Assembly: GCA_964587155.1 (NCBI GenBank)
Contig: CAZPKF010000001.1
Span: 1-64,000 of the forward strand
DNA: 64,000 nucleotides
Direction of reading: 5' to 3'
DNA from: Hallerella sp964587155
GTDB lineage: Bacteria > Fibrobacterota > Fibrobacteria > Fibrobacterales > Fibrobacteraceae
Shown here: positions 25,546 to 35,427 of the stretch, piece after piece
Layout: each line of letters starts with the position of its first letter
Position numbering within the stretch: position 1 is the stretch's first letter
Position numbers and translations under genes: made by a program
Notes under the pieces: generated by a model
Database searches by the model: none
Told to the model about the DNA's origin: nothing
The model's input: only the letters and a program-made list of their open reading frames with translations

Positions 25546-26862
25546 TTAAATTTTAAAATCCAAACCAATCGCCACATTGTGACTGGTTCTGTCATAAGTT
25601 TTCTTCACGCCGCTTTCTTTTTTCGTGTATTCTTCGTAAAGGGTTTCCATGTAACCGACTTGAAGCTGCAGGTAATCGGTAAAGCGGAACGCGATACCGC
25701 CGCCGATAGACCACGAATCCGTCACAAAACTCATATCGTTGATGTAATCGTCCGAAATCCCATAAAGAGTCCGTTGAACAGCAGCTGAAACCGTGAGCTG
25801 TTTCAGAACATCCACCTCCACGCCAAAGACGAATTCGTTTTCGTCTCCGTCCAAATCATCCTGTTTGTTTTGAGGATAATCGGCAAACGTATCGAAGTAG
25901 TGGTGATAACCGATTCCCGTGCGCAGCCAATCCAACCAAGCGACATTCAATCCGACAGAAAGGACGCCCGGAAGATCGTTGTCACTTTTTTCGCCATCTG
26001 CATATTGGGGCATAAACTTGGCCACAGTTCCATCGATTTCATGCGTTTCATTTTCCATTTCAATGGAGGTGTTGTGTTCATATTTAACGCCAACACTGAA
26101 CATTCCATAATGAAAACCAAGGCTGACAATCGGAGTGATTCCCCAACCCGTCTGTTCGCAATCAAGAAGTTCTTTTGAAAGCATTCCCGAAAGCGTTTCG
26201 CCGCCCAATGCAGAAGCCGTTTTGGTCGCCGTCATGGAACCTTCATAAGCACTGTAAGCGTAGTTGAATCGAGCGCCGAGATAAGCGGAAAACAGATTGA
26301 AAAAGCGGTATCCCGCACCGAGCTGCCATGCATAAACATATTGTTTTCCGGTAAATTCCGCATCAAAAAGATCCGTGGGATTTTTCGCTTCCAAAATTTT
26401 CGCCAGGCCTTCGTTCTGCGCCGCTTGTGCTTTCAATGTTTGCGAAAGCAACATGTCAATCATAGGAAGTCCATCGTCAAATTTCGCTTCGCCGCCGCCA
26501 CCGATGATAAAAAATCCTCCGGAAAGCGCAAAGTTTCCATGGTGCCAATTCACCAAGAGACTAGGCATTACCGGAACAAAAGATTCTCCTTGATAATCGC
26601 CGAATAAATCCGTGTCAATTTCGCGCGTTTGCCAAACCGTTTGACTGTGCGCAGAAACGTAAATTCCGTCTTCGGCAAATGCGGTTCCCGCCGGATTGTA
26701 ATAAACGGCAGAATTCGTAATGGATGCATCCTGCGCAAAATTGCGGACAAAATCCACCGATTGATTTGTATTGTGCATCAAGCCGCCTGCAAAAGCGGAA
26801 GAAATAATCAAAGGAAAAAGTTTTGTGACATTCATAATTTTTTCAGGTTTGAAATTGCGCAT
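25546..26862 (-). CDS. FadL/OmpP1-type outer-membrane transporter
   Basis: A 438-residue beta-barrel protein. The signal peptide (MNVTKLFPLIISSAFAGG) starts at the second ATG (26835). The mature protein has the FadL-family hatch signature (QDASITNSAVYYNPAGTAFAEDG) and repeated amphipathic strands ending in an aromatic residue pattern (HNVAIGLDFKI). It imports hydrophobic molecules such as long-chain fatty acids. The start at 26862 has an AAGGA site about 11 nt upstream; the ATG at 26835 gives a neater signal peptide. It is divergent from tcdA. Confidence 0.85.
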   Translation of the reverse strand: MRNFKPEKIMNVTKLFPLIISSAFAGGLMHNTNQSVDFVRNFAQDASITNSAVYYNPAGTAFAEDGIYVSAHSQTVWQTREIDTDLFGDYQGESFVPVMPSLLVNWHHGNFALSGGFFIIGGGGEAKFDDGLPMIDMLLSQTLKAQAAQNEGLAKILEAKNPTDLFDAEFTGKQYVYAWQLGAGYRFFNLFSAYLGARFNYAYSAYEGSMTATKTASALGGETLSGMLSKELLDCEQTGWGITPIVSLGFHYGMFSVGVKYEHNTSIEMENETHEIDGTVAKFMPQYADGEKSDNDLPGVLSVGLNVAWLDWLRTGIGYHHYFDTFADYPQNKQDDLDGDENEFVFGVEVDVLKQLTVSAAVQRTLYGISDDYINDMSFVTDSWSIGGGIAFRFTDYLQLQVGYMETLYEEYTKKESGVKKTYDRTSHNVAIGLDFKI

Positions 26863-27044
26863 AAGCTAGTTAATCCTTTTTAAAATCCAAGGTTTCTACA
26901 TCGGGAGAAAGTTTATTATTACATATAAATGAACGCCTATTTAGTAACAGATGAATAAGCATTTAACTATAACTAAACCGCTATTCAATAGGGTCTTTTT
27001 TGAACAAATTCTCAGCTTCCCTTTGCAATTCCTACATTTTCCCC

Positions 27045-27830
27045 ATGCAACAAGAACAAGCTTTTTTGAAACGCGCAGAACTTTTGCTAGGAACTTCTGC
27101 AATAGATGAAATCGCAAACAAGAACGTCATTCTCTTCGGCGTGGGCGGCGTCGGTTCCTGGTGCGCCGAAAGCCTTATCCGTTCCGGAATACAAAAGCTC
27201 ACTTTAGTCGACAGCGATTTTATTTGTATCACGAATGTCAATCGACAACTGATGGCAACGCAAAGCACCATAGGGCAGGTCAAAGTCGAAGCTCTCCGCG
27301 AACGCCTCCTTCAAATCAATCCTTTGGCAGAGATCAATGCGCGACAAGAAATTTTTTCGCCGGAAACGGCAAATGATTTTCATCTAGAAAATTATGATTA
27401 CATCATCGATGCTATCGATTCTCTAAATGACAAAGCCCAACTGATTTTAGAAGCCAGCAAAACAACGGCCACTCTTTTTTCTTCGATGGGTGCCGCGCTA
27501 AAATTAGACCCGACGAAAATTCGCGTCGCCGACTTTTGGAAAGTCCAAGGATGCCCACTCGCCCGAGCCTTGCGCAATAAGTTCCGCTCCACCCACCGCA
27601 TGCCGAGCCGTCCCTTTCTAGCCGTCTACAGCGAAGAACTTTTGCAAAATAAAGGAAAAGCAACATATTCCGCAGAACCCCAAGACGGGCCCAATCCCGG
27701 CTGGAGTTCAGGGAAGGCGCAAACAAACGGCTCCCTTGTTCACATTACAGCCATTTTCGGTTTCACTATAGCCGGACTCATTTTAAAAGACATCGTCACC
27801 AAAGCAGAAGACAAATCCGCCATTTCTTAG
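27045..27830 (+). CDS. tcdA: tRNA threonylcarbamoyladenosine dehydratase
   Basis: An E1-like (ThiF/MoeB-fold) enzyme of 261 residues that cyclises t6A37 of tRNA to ct6A, using ATP. The nucleotide loop is VILFGVGGVGSWCAESLIRSG, followed by LVDSDFICITNVNRQ and DYIIDAIDSLNDKA. I chose the ATG at 27045 because the family starts near there; the open frame reaches a TTG at 27000. A single Cys in QGCPLARAL is in the expected place. It is a single gene. Confidence 0.88.
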   Translation: MQQEQAFLKRAELLLGTSAIDEIANKNVILFGVGGVGSWCAESLIRSGIQKLTLVDSDFICITNVNRQLMATQSTIGQVKVEALRERLLQINPLAEINARQEIFSPETANDFHLENYDYIIDAIDSLNDKAQLILEASKTTATLFSSMGAALKLDPTKIRVADFWKVQGCPLARALRNKFRSTHRMPSRPFLAVYSEELLQNKGKATYSAEPQDGPNPGWSSGKAQTNGSLVHITAIFGFTIAGLILKDIVTKAEDKSAIS

Positions 27831-27892
27831 TTTCCAAATTTCCGTTCACCGTTCAAATTCCCAACTCTTCATTCCAAGCCACAAGTCTTATA

Positions 27893-27924
27893 CAAGAAAA
27901 GCCCCCGCACGCATGCGGAGGCTT
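27893..27924 (-). terminator. Intrinsic terminator of the GH5 gene
   Basis: An 11-bp stem (27914-27924 with 27899-27909, one G-U pair) and 4-nt loop are followed on the minus strand by TTTTCTT. It lies 25 nt past the cellulase stop. Confidence 0.85.
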
Positions 27925-27948
27925 TCGAAAAAATGCAAAGTCCAACTA

Positions 27949-29853
27949 TTATTCGAGATCCAGCGCCTTGCCGATACCGTCAATCAACTTGTCATTTTCA
28001 ATGACCGAGAAACCGCCAGTATATCCCCAATGTTGCCAGGGAATTTGCAAAGTATCGCTGATTTCACGGACCGCTGTCAAATAATTCAAACGGGATTCCG
28101 CATCCGACTTGACATTGTAAGCGCCGAATTCATTCCAAACAAGAGGAACGTTATTTTCAACAGCCCACTTTTTCACTTTGACAAGAGAGCTCAAAATGTA
28201 GCCCTTGCTGCCCGTTTTGTAGTAATTCTTGACAGCCGTTTTCACCCACGACACCGTTGACGCTTTTACGCCGAAATCAGATGAATACTCCGACCATTTT
28301 TCCGGCGTGTAAGGGAATGGGAGATTTTTAATCGTCGCCGCATCACCCCAAGAAGCCCCTTGGTGCGTAAAGACAAACGGTTCGTATGAATGGATTGCGT
28401 AAACGATATTATCGTCCTTAAACGGTTCACGCTTAATCAAAAGCTCCGTAGAATACCACGCCGCATCGCCAAAAATGATGGTATGCTTGTTATCGACAGT
28501 GCGAATGGAATCAATCATCCCCTGAGCGGCAACAGTCCAATCCGCCGAGGTCACTTTTCCATTCTTCATATCAGGTTCGTTCAACAATTCGAAGAAAAGA
28601 TCTTCACGCAGATTTGTACTGTAATGCGCAGCCACCGCCTTCCAGACTCCGGCCATCATCGCCAAATACTGTTTGTCCTTACACGAAGTCGTGTTGTAAC
28701 TGTTGTCGTATTCGTGATAGTCAATGGTCAGCGACATTTTGTAGCGTTCCGTCCAATTGACAAAAGAATCCAACACGATGAAAATGGAGTCATTCATCTG
28801 CAATTCCACAGTTCCCGTCATATCCGCCAAAAATTCGTCACGGTTTTGCACATAAAGGTCCAAGTCGATGGGGAGCCGCAACGCCTTGAAGCCGTTTTCC
28901 GACAGGAGTCGCACATCACTTTCGCCGAATTCAAATTCCCCGGTGAACTTGCCATCCGCTTCTTCAAGCCAGTTGGTGAAATTCACACCTTTGTTCAAAT
29001 ATTTCATCGCTTTTTCTTGCAGCGGATTAGTTACTTCAATGTCGCCAATATCCACATTGTAAACCATCGGATCTTTGATGGTCATGTCCGCTTTTTTCGG
29101 AGGCAATTCACTTGCTTCAACAAAATAAACGTCGTCAATCAACACAGAATCCTGTTTGCCGTTGCCTTTCACCTGGAAGCTGACGGCGAACACATTTGCC
29201 GGATTGAATGTAACCGGCACGCCCCAACCGCCTTGATTCAAATCATCAAATGCAATTGTCACCGTGGTCCATTCGTTAGACTTCTTTTGGGAAGACAGGT
29301 GAACGTCATAATCCAAGACATCCGAAACTTCTACGTGAAGATAGTGCGCCGCACCCTTATAAGAATAACGCACGCCCGCATACTTGCTGACATCGACCGT
29401 TGCCGGGATCTGGAATCCCCACCCGACGAACGGATCGTAGGCATAATCGCCCTTATCCAGTTTAAATTCCACTTTGAACGCATATTTGGTGCCATTATCC
29501 GCTGGAGCCGCAATAATGTTCCCTTCGGCATCTACCGGAGTTGAAATTGTCGATGCGCCATCATTCCCTGCGTCATCGTAGGTATACCAGCCCGAACCGA
29601 TTTCCGTTTCGCCATTGCCATCTTCCATATTATCCAAAAGGAGCCCGGCTACAGGTCCCGAAGCTACCGAAGACGAACTTTCCACAGAAACATCCGAAGA
29701 AGAAAGGCTGTCGCCTTCTACAGAAGATGAGCTTTCTTCCAACGCTTCCGATGATAAATTGATATCTTCTGCTGCACTAGACGAGTCGTCTGAGCACGCA
29801 AAAAAAGCTAAAGCCGATGCAGCGGAGAGAACGGCTAAATGTCGAATTCGCAT
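27949..29853 (-). CDS. GH5 endoglucanase lipoprotein with CBM11-like domain
   Basis: A 634-residue surface cellulase. The signal peptide has a lipobox-like FFAC (Cys 20), then a linker of Ser, Asp and Glu (about 21-66). A jelly-roll module follows (about 67-245, LLDNMEDG to DSVLIDDVYF) of CBM11/CBM30 type. The GH5 domain (about 285-634) has IDYHEYDNSYN, the acid/base Glu 426 in FELLNEPD and the nucleophile Glu 575 in VWNEFGAYN. It should hydrolyse beta-1,4-glucan from an outer-membrane anchor. A GGAGG site precedes the ATG, and a terminator follows. Codon use matches the neighbours. Confidence 0.93.
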   Translation of the reverse strand: MRIRHLAVLSAASALAFFACSDDSSSAAEDINLSSEALEESSSSVEGDSLSSSDVSVESSSSVASGPVAGLLLDNMEDGNGETEIGSGWYTYDDAGNDGASTISTPVDAEGNIIAAPADNGTKYAFKVEFKLDKGDYAYDPFVGWGFQIPATVDVSKYAGVRYSYKGAAHYLHVEVSDVLDYDVHLSSQKKSNEWTTVTIAFDDLNQGGWGVPVTFNPANVFAVSFQVKGNGKQDSVLIDDVYFVEASELPPKKADMTIKDPMVYNVDIGDIEVTNPLQEKAMKYLNKGVNFTNWLEEADGKFTGEFEFGESDVRLLSENGFKALRLPIDLDLYVQNRDEFLADMTGTVELQMNDSIFIVLDSFVNWTERYKMSLTIDYHEYDNSYNTTSCKDKQYLAMMAGVWKAVAAHYSTNLREDLFFELLNEPDMKNGKVTSADWTVAAQGMIDSIRTVDNKHTIIFGDAAWYSTELLIKREPFKDDNIVYAIHSYEPFVFTHQGASWGDAATIKNLPFPYTPEKWSEYSSDFGVKASTVSWVKTAVKNYYKTGSKGYILSSLVKVKKWAVENNVPLVWNEFGAYNVKSDAESRLNYLTAVREISDTLQIPWQHWGYTGGFSVIENDKLIDGIGKALDLE

Positions 29854-29944
29854 AAGACCTCCGAAAAAAAAGACTTCCCATCAAGGAAAATCCGGTGAAC
29901 AAGTTTCCTTAAAAACAATAAAAAATTCATTGCGGTGCAACAGT

Positions 29945-29974
29945 TTTATTCCTGTTTATGGATACAAATGTAAA
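29945..29974 (-). promoter_or_regulatory. Possible promoter of the GH5 gene
   Basis: On the minus strand TTTACA (29974-29969) and AATAAA (29950-29945) are 18 nt apart. The -10 match is only moderate. Confidence 0.3.
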
Positions 29975-29981
29975 CGAGATA

Positions 29982-31136
29982 TTAAACTTCCGACGGAGAA
30001 TTTTCCGAATCCGTTGATTCCGGAACATCATCCGCCGAGCCGTCTTCTTCGGAAATTTGAATTTCTGCCACAGGTTCCACGTTCTCTGCGAGACTGGCAG
30101 CAATTTCCGCCTTTTCAACCTGTTCGGCAGCGGCCGCTTCCGCTTCGGATTCCGCATTCAATTCCGCTTCGACCGTCGCCACATCCAATTCCCCATCCAA
30201 CATCGCCATGATGTCTTCATCCTTGATAACTTTCCCTCGAGATGCCAGCAACGATGCCGTTCGCATCACCTGATCCAAAGTCGCCTGCTTTTTATCCCCG
30301 CGGACAAGTTCCCGTTCCCGCAACTTTTCCAAGATTCCGGGTTTGTATTCCCGTTCCGGTTCGTAAAGGCGCGTTTCATTCGCCATTTCTTCAGCAAATT
30401 CCCCATTGTCCTTTTTGCGGTAAATCCAAATGGCTCCAAACAATTCACTTTGACGGAATACGACTTCATCTGTTTTTATCATTTCCATCAACGCCATGAA
30501 CGTCACTACGGTGACTATCGGCAAAGGATCCCGTCCAAGCAAATCTTCGAACAAGACCCTGCCTTCACGGCGAAGCGTGTTCGAAATGAATTGTTGACGG
30601 TCTTCAATGGTCACGTCGTCAAGTTCTATGTGATGCACATTTTCGCTACTTCGCGTCCGGAGCATTTTTTGATAGGCGCGGAACAGCTGCCAAATATTCG
30701 CATCGGCAAGAGTTTCTTCTTCACTTTCCGTTTTTTCTAGCCGCCCACGGTAGCAAGTTCCGACATTTTCAGATTCCATCCCCTGCAATTCTTTGGCGAC
30801 CTGCTTATACCGCTGATATTCGAGCATTTGCCGAATAAGTTCATCGCGGGAAAGGTCCAGGGGAATTTCTTCATCGTCGTTTTGTTCTTCTTTGGGCAGT
30901 AGTTCGCGCACTTTCATCGCCATCAAGCGACTTGCCATCAACAGAAAATCTCCCGCCTGGGAAAGATCCGCCTGGGAAAGGTCCTTCATCCATTCCAAAT
31001 ACTGATCGGTAATTTCTGCGATTGAAATATCAGAAGGTTTGACTTCACTTTGCTGCACCAAATACAACAGCAAGTCCATCGGACCTTCAAAAGCTCCGAT
31101 GCGAACTTCGTATAAATCCGGCATTTCGCGTTTCAA
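29982..31136 (-). CDS. scpA: Segregation and condensation protein A
   Basis: A 384-residue kleisin subunit that with ScpB and SMC condenses the chromosome. The N-terminal signature is EGPMDLLLYLVQQSEVKPSDISI and DQYLEWM, and the C-terminal winged helix is around 195-240. It is longer than usual because of an acidic Ala/Glu-rich tail (about 315-384). It starts 2 nt after glmS, so it is last in the wall-precursor operon. No scpB follows; the GH5 gene is next. Confidence 0.9.
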   Translation of the reverse strand: MKREMPDLYEVRIGAFEGPMDLLLYLVQQSEVKPSDISIAEITDQYLEWMKDLSQADLSQAGDFLLMASRLMAMKVRELLPKEEQNDDEEIPLDLSRDELIRQMLEYQRYKQVAKELQGMESENVGTCYRGRLEKTESEEETLADANIWQLFRAYQKMLRTRSSENVHHIELDDVTIEDRQQFISNTLRREGRVLFEDLLGRDPLPIVTVVTFMALMEMIKTDEVVFRQSELFGAIWIYRKKDNGEFAEEMANETRLYEPEREYKPGILEKLRERELVRGDKKQATLDQVMRTASLLASRGKVIKDEDIMAMLDGELDVATVEAELNAESEAEAAAAEQVEKAEIAASLAENVEPVAEIQISEEDGSADDVPESTDSENSPSEV

Positions 31137-31138
31137 GC

Positions 31139-32971
31139 TTATTCCACCGTCACGCTTTTCGCCAAATTCCGCGGCCTGTCAACATCGTTTCCGCGGAGGA
31201 CGGCAATATGGTAAGCGAGCAGTTGCAAGGGAACGCACGTGATAAGAGGCATCAACATCGGATTCACTTTGGGCACAAAGATGACATCGTCCGCATATTT
31301 CGAAAGTTCCGTACAGTCCTCAGTTGTCACAGCAATGATACGCCCACCACGAGCCTTGATTTCACGGACGTTGGAAAGAACCTTGTCAAAAAGACTGTCT
31401 TTGGGGGCAATGACGACCACCGGCATATTTTCGTCTATCAACGCAATCGGGCCGTGTTTCATTTCTGCAGCCGGATAACCTTCTGCATGGATGTAGCTGA
31501 TTTCCTTCAACTTGAGGGCGCCTTCCATGGCGACAGGATAATTGTAATGTCTTCCCAGATAGAGGAAATTTTTGGAATCCGTATACTTTTTTGCGATTTC
31601 GCAAATCGCCGGAGAAAGGCGAAGCGTTTCTTCGACCCATTTGGGAATATCGGCAATAGCCTGGGCAAATTCGATGCCCTGTTCCGCAGAAACACGCCGT
31701 TCCCGCCCAAGCAAAAGGGCTATCATCGTCAAAACAGTCACCTGCGAAGAGAATGCTTTTGTACTGGCGACTCCGATTTCCGGCCCCGCATGTAAATAAA
31801 CGCCGCCATCACTTTCCCGCGCAATGGTGGATCCGACCGCATTGCAAATGCCTAAAACAGTCGCCCCTTTCGTTTTCGCTTCCCGCAAAGCAGCCAGTGT
31901 ATCGGCTGTTTCTCCGGACTGAGAAATGACAAGAACAAGCGTTCCCGGTTTAATAATGGGATTGCGATAACGGAATTCCGAAGCATATTCCACTTCAACA
32001 GGGACTCCCGCCAGATCTTCGATCAGATATTCTCCAACCATTCCCGCGTAATAACTGGTTCCACACGCCGTGATGATGATGCGGTTCAAATTGCGCAATT
32101 CCAACCGATTGGAATCCAACCCCGCCAATTTCGCAGAACCATCGGCAAAGAGCAGCCTGCCGCGCATGGTGTTGCGCAACGATTCCGGCTGTTCGAAAAT
32201 TTCCTTGAGCATGTAATGTTCAAAGCCGCCCTTGCTGGCCGCTTCCGAATCAAATTCAATTTCTTCCACATTGCGATTAACGGAAAGGCTCGATGCCGTA
32301 ACAATTTCATAGCCGGAACGCTTGGCGACAACCACATCCCCATCATTTAGATAAACCACTTTTTGCGTGTAATCTACAATGGCGGCGACATCGCTTGCCA
32401 AGAAATATTCCCCCGAATTTCCGATTCCCAACACCAGCGGGCTTCCGCGGCGCGCTCCAATCAAAACATCCGGCTCTTCGGCACAAAGCACGGCAAGTCC
32501 AAAAGTTCCTTCCAACTTATTCAACGCAGCTAGCACGGCTGACTTGAAATCACCCTTGTAAAGTTTCGCAATCAAGTGCGCAATGACTTCCGTATCCGTT
32601 TCGGAATGGAATTTCACACCTTCCGCTTCGAGTTTCGCCTTGAGCGAGGCGTAATTTTCGATAATTCCATTGTGCACCACCATGATTTTCCCATCATAAC
32701 TTTGCTGCGGATGGGCGTTCCGTTCTAATGGTGCACCGTGCGTTGCCCACCGCGTATGGGCAATTCCAATGTTAGAAAACAGCGGGTGCGTCTTCAGCTT
32801 CTTTTCCAGTTCGTTGATTTTTCCCGCAGCCTTTTCCATTTCAAGAGTTTTATTCGGATGCGCAACAGCGATTCCCGAAGAATCATATCCGCGATATTCC
32901 AAGCGTTTCAGTCCATTGACCAAAACGCCCGAAGCATCCTTGTCTCCAATGTATCCAACAATACCGCACAT
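31139..32971 (-). CDS. glmS: Glucosamine-6-phosphate synthase (isomerizing)
   Basis: A 610-residue enzyme making glucosamine-6-phosphate from fructose-6-phosphate and glutamine, the entry to UDP-GlcNAc for wall and lipopolysaccharide. The catalytic Cys is residue 2 of MCGIVGYIG. The glutaminase half has RWATHG and HNGIIENY; the two SIS domains have CGTSYYAGM and SQSGETADT. The C-terminus PRNLAKSVTVE is conserved. It lies 48 nt downstream of the mutase gene. That gap is too short for a glmS ribozyme. Confidence 0.97.
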   Translation of the reverse strand: MCGIVGYIGDKDASGVLVNGLKRLEYRGYDSSGIAVAHPNKTLEMEKAAGKINELEKKLKTHPLFSNIGIAHTRWATHGAPLERNAHPQQSYDGKIMVVHNGIIENYASLKAKLEAEGVKFHSETDTEVIAHLIAKLYKGDFKSAVLAALNKLEGTFGLAVLCAEEPDVLIGARRGSPLVLGIGNSGEYFLASDVAAIVDYTQKVVYLNDGDVVVAKRSGYEIVTASSLSVNRNVEEIEFDSEAASKGGFEHYMLKEIFEQPESLRNTMRGRLLFADGSAKLAGLDSNRLELRNLNRIIITACGTSYYAGMVGEYLIEDLAGVPVEVEYASEFRYRNPIIKPGTLVLVISQSGETADTLAALREAKTKGATVLGICNAVGSTIARESDGGVYLHAGPEIGVASTKAFSSQVTVLTMIALLLGRERRVSAEQGIEFAQAIADIPKWVEETLRLSPAICEIAKKYTDSKNFLYLGRHYNYPVAMEGALKLKEISYIHAEGYPAAEMKHGPIALIDENMPVVVIAPKDSLFDKVLSNVREIKARGGRIIAVTTEDCTELSKYADDVIFVPKVNPMLMPLITCVPLQLLAYHIAVLRGNDVDRPRNLAKSVTVE

Positions 32972-33019
32972 ATTAAAATTCCTTTTTCCCGTTAAACGGC
33001 AAGATTTTACCGAAACCGA

Positions 33020-34363
33020 TTATTGAATTTTCGATTCCACTTTTGCGCAAAGTTCTTCCGCTTCTGCGGCATCCGGTGCTTCAGAAATGACGCGGATAAC
33101 AGGTTCCGTGTTCGACGCCCGCACATGGACAAAGCTCTTTCCTTTGCCGAGCCACAGCCCATCGCGGGTATCCTTTGTCCAATCCGAAAATTCCAAAGCG
33201 ACCTCTTCGAAAACTTTTGAAACAGGCTTTTCGCCAAGAGGGTATTTTTTCTTGGGCATCACATATTGCGGATGCTCCGCTTTGAACTTTTCAGGACCGC
33301 CGCCGTTTTCCGCCATCCAAGAGAGCACAAGCGCCGCCGCAACCAAAGAGTCCCGGCCATAATGAACTGCAGGCAAAATAACGCCGCCGTTCCCTTCCCC
33401 GCCGATGACGCAATTTTCCCGCATCATTTGAAGGCTGACATTCACTTCGCCAACCTTCGCCCTCGAAAATCCGACACCGAAGTTTTCTGCGACATCCGCA
33501 CTCATCCGCGACGTCGAAAGATTGACGCAAACCGGGCCTTTCTTTTTGGACAAAACCGCTTCTGTCGCTATGGCCAGCGTATATTCTTCGCCAATTGCAT
33601 TTCCAGAACCATCGACAAGGGCGCATCTATCCGCATCCGGGTCCACGGCAAAGCCCACCACGCAATGATTTTCCGCAACAGCCTTCCCCAAATCGACGAG
33701 ATTTTCCGGAATCGGTTCTGGCCCCCGGGGAAAATTTCCATCTGGAGTGCAGTGAATCCGCACCACTTCGCAACCCAAAGATTCTAAAAGCCGCGGCAAA
33801 ATAAACGAACCCGCACCATTGACGGCATCAAGTGCCACCTTAAAATGCTTGGCTCGAATGGCTTCTACATCAATGAAAGGAATCGCAAGCGTTGCATCAA
33901 TGTGCACTGCATCCGCATCGTTTAAAACTTCCGCCGTTCCCATTTGCCGATAATCCGGATAAATGAATTTTCCTGCATCCGCAATGGAAAAAAGATCTCC
34001 GATACTGTCCGGCCCCAAGAAAATGCCCCGTTCATCCAAAAATTTCAACGCATTCCATTCCAGCGGATTGTGACTGGCCGTAACAATGATTCCAGCATCG
34101 GCGCGAAGATGCGTCACAAAGAGTTCAACACTCGGCGTTGTCGCCAAACCCACATCGACAACATCGGCTCCGGCCAAACGGCAAAGTCCCGAAACATAAG
34201 AAACGATAGCGTCACCCGTTGGACGGCTATCCCGCCCAATGACGACTTTCCTCGCCCCTGTCACTTCCAAAAAAGCTTTCACATGATTTGTCAAAACCGT
34301 TGGAGTCAGCGTGTCGCCGACAATTCCACGGATTCCAGAAACAGAGCGCATCAAAACAGACAT
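33020..34363 (-). CDS. glmM: Phosphoglucosamine/phosphomannomutase
   Basis: A 447-residue alpha-D-phosphohexomutase. The phosphoserine is Ser 97 in TASHNP, the metal loop is DPDADR, the sugar loop is GGEGNGGVI and the phosphate loop is RASNTEPVIRV. The SNTEP form is more typical of archaeal-type GlmM or ManB than of classical bacterial GlmM (SGTEP). Being directly upstream of glmS, it most likely converts glucosamine-6-phosphate to glucosamine-1-phosphate. A mannomutase role cannot be excluded from sequence. Confidence 0.85.
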   Translation of the reverse strand: MSVLMRSVSGIRGIVGDTLTPTVLTNHVKAFLEVTGARKVVIGRDSRPTGDAIVSYVSGLCRLAGADVVDVGLATTPSVELFVTHLRADAGIIVTASHNPLEWNALKFLDERGIFLGPDSIGDLFSIADAGKFIYPDYRQMGTAEVLNDADAVHIDATLAIPFIDVEAIRAKHFKVALDAVNGAGSFILPRLLESLGCEVVRIHCTPDGNFPRGPEPIPENLVDLGKAVAENHCVVGFAVDPDADRCALVDGSGNAIGEEYTLAIATEAVLSKKKGPVCVNLSTSRMSADVAENFGVGFSRAKVGEVNVSLQMMRENCVIGGEGNGGVILPAVHYGRDSLVAAALVLSWMAENGGGPEKFKAEHPQYVMPKKKYPLGEKPVSKVFEEVALEFSDWTKDTRDGLWLGKGKSFVHVRASNTEPVIRVISEAPDAAEAEELCAKVESKIQ

Positions 34364-34448
34364 TTTCCACCTTTTGTTGACATAAAAGTAAAAAATTCCA
34401 CCTCCATTCCCATTCGCTAAACGCCTCCAAGCCCGAAATTTGAGCGTA

Positions 34449-35417
34449 TTACGGATACAGATTTTTCTTTTTCAAATCTTTCACCAACGAGGCTGGCATC
34501 CATTTTTCGATTGTTCGGTATTCCGGAGAATTGAACTTGTCCGCATTCCGTTTGGCATCTTCCAATCGGCCCGCATCTTGATAAATTCGCGCCAGATTTC
34601 CTATAGCACAAAAATACCGCACCGATTTTCCCGTCCGAATCAGATAATCGCGAGCACTTTTTTCATAAATTTCCGAGGCCGCCGCATATTCTTTCTGTTT
34701 GTAGAGCATATCGGCTTTCATTTGCCAAAAAACGGCATTTTCCGGAGCCTTGGAGAGAGCTTTGTTCACCACGTCAAGCGCTTTTCCGTACTCTTCCCGG
34801 TCATAGAACATCCACGCAAGAGGTGTTACGAAAAGCGGCCAAAACAGTCTCGAATGCACCGCCCGTTCTTCCAGAATTTGCAAATGCGAATCCCTGTCAT
34901 CCGAAACAAACGGCAAAAAACTCAGTCCATCTTCTACATAATAAGCGTATATGGAATAAAACGCTCGCGCATCCTTGTCTTCGGAATCTTCGAATTTTTT
35001 CGCTGCACGCCGGGTATCCATCGCCCCCTTGAACGATTTTCCCAAAGCCGTTTTCGCATAACCTAGTTCAAATTCCCGAAGTACATCCCAGGCTCCAGAA
35101 GCCGAACATTCGGACAATTCTTTTTCCGCCTTTTGCAAAGCGAGAGTATCGCCCACATCGTCAAATTCACTCAAGCGGGAAATATTCCGAAGAACACAGG
35201 CCACGCCCGAATCTTTCGCACGAATCCGCTCCGATTCCCGATACGAATCCGCATAATCCATTTTCAAAGCCGCGGCAACCGACTTATCCGCCCACCGCTG
35301 CAATTCTTCGGGCAGCGAAAACAAAGAGGTGTCCGCCGCCGCAGACATTGCCACGCCCCAAAGGCAAAGGCATCCTACCAACTTCACGCTAAACCGAGAG
35401 GGTTCCTGAGCCAGCAC
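34449..35417 (-). CDS. Secreted TPR-repeat protein
   Basis: A 322-residue protein with a signal peptide (VKLVGCLCLWGVAMSAAA) and helical repeats, of which the last two are clear TPRs (YGKALDVVNKALSKAPENAVFW and YAAASEIYEKSARDY, about 210-260). The start is a GTG with AAGGGTG upstream; a second GTG at 35384 would put the signal peptide at the very N-terminus. It lies 10 nt after the LpoA-like gene and before glmM, so a wall-related helper role is likely from context. No named family is recognised. Confidence 0.75.
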   Translation of the reverse strand: MLAQEPSRFSVKLVGCLCLWGVAMSAAADTSLFSLPEELQRWADKSVAAALKMDYADSYRESERIRAKDSGVACVLRNISRLSEFDDVGDTLALQKAEKELSECSASGAWDVLREFELGYAKTALGKSFKGAMDTRRAAKKFEDSEDKDARAFYSIYAYYVEDGLSFLPFVSDDRDSHLQILEERAVHSRLFWPLFVTPLAWMFYDREEYGKALDVVNKALSKAPENAVFWQMKADMLYKQKEYAAASEIYEKSARDYLIRTGKSVRYFCAIGNLARIYQDAGRLEDAKRNADKFNSPEYRTIEKWMPASLVKDLKKKNLYP

Positions 35418-35427
35418 AGGCGCACCC

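Noticed and set aside
28390..29544. 384-residue plus-strand reading frame opposite the GH5 gene
   Set aside because: Antisense shadow rich in Arg, His and Ile; the GH5 gene has all catalytic motifs.
31139..33020. Possible glmS ribozyme before glmS
   Set aside because: Only 48 nt separate the mutase stop and the glmS start, too short for the ribozyme.
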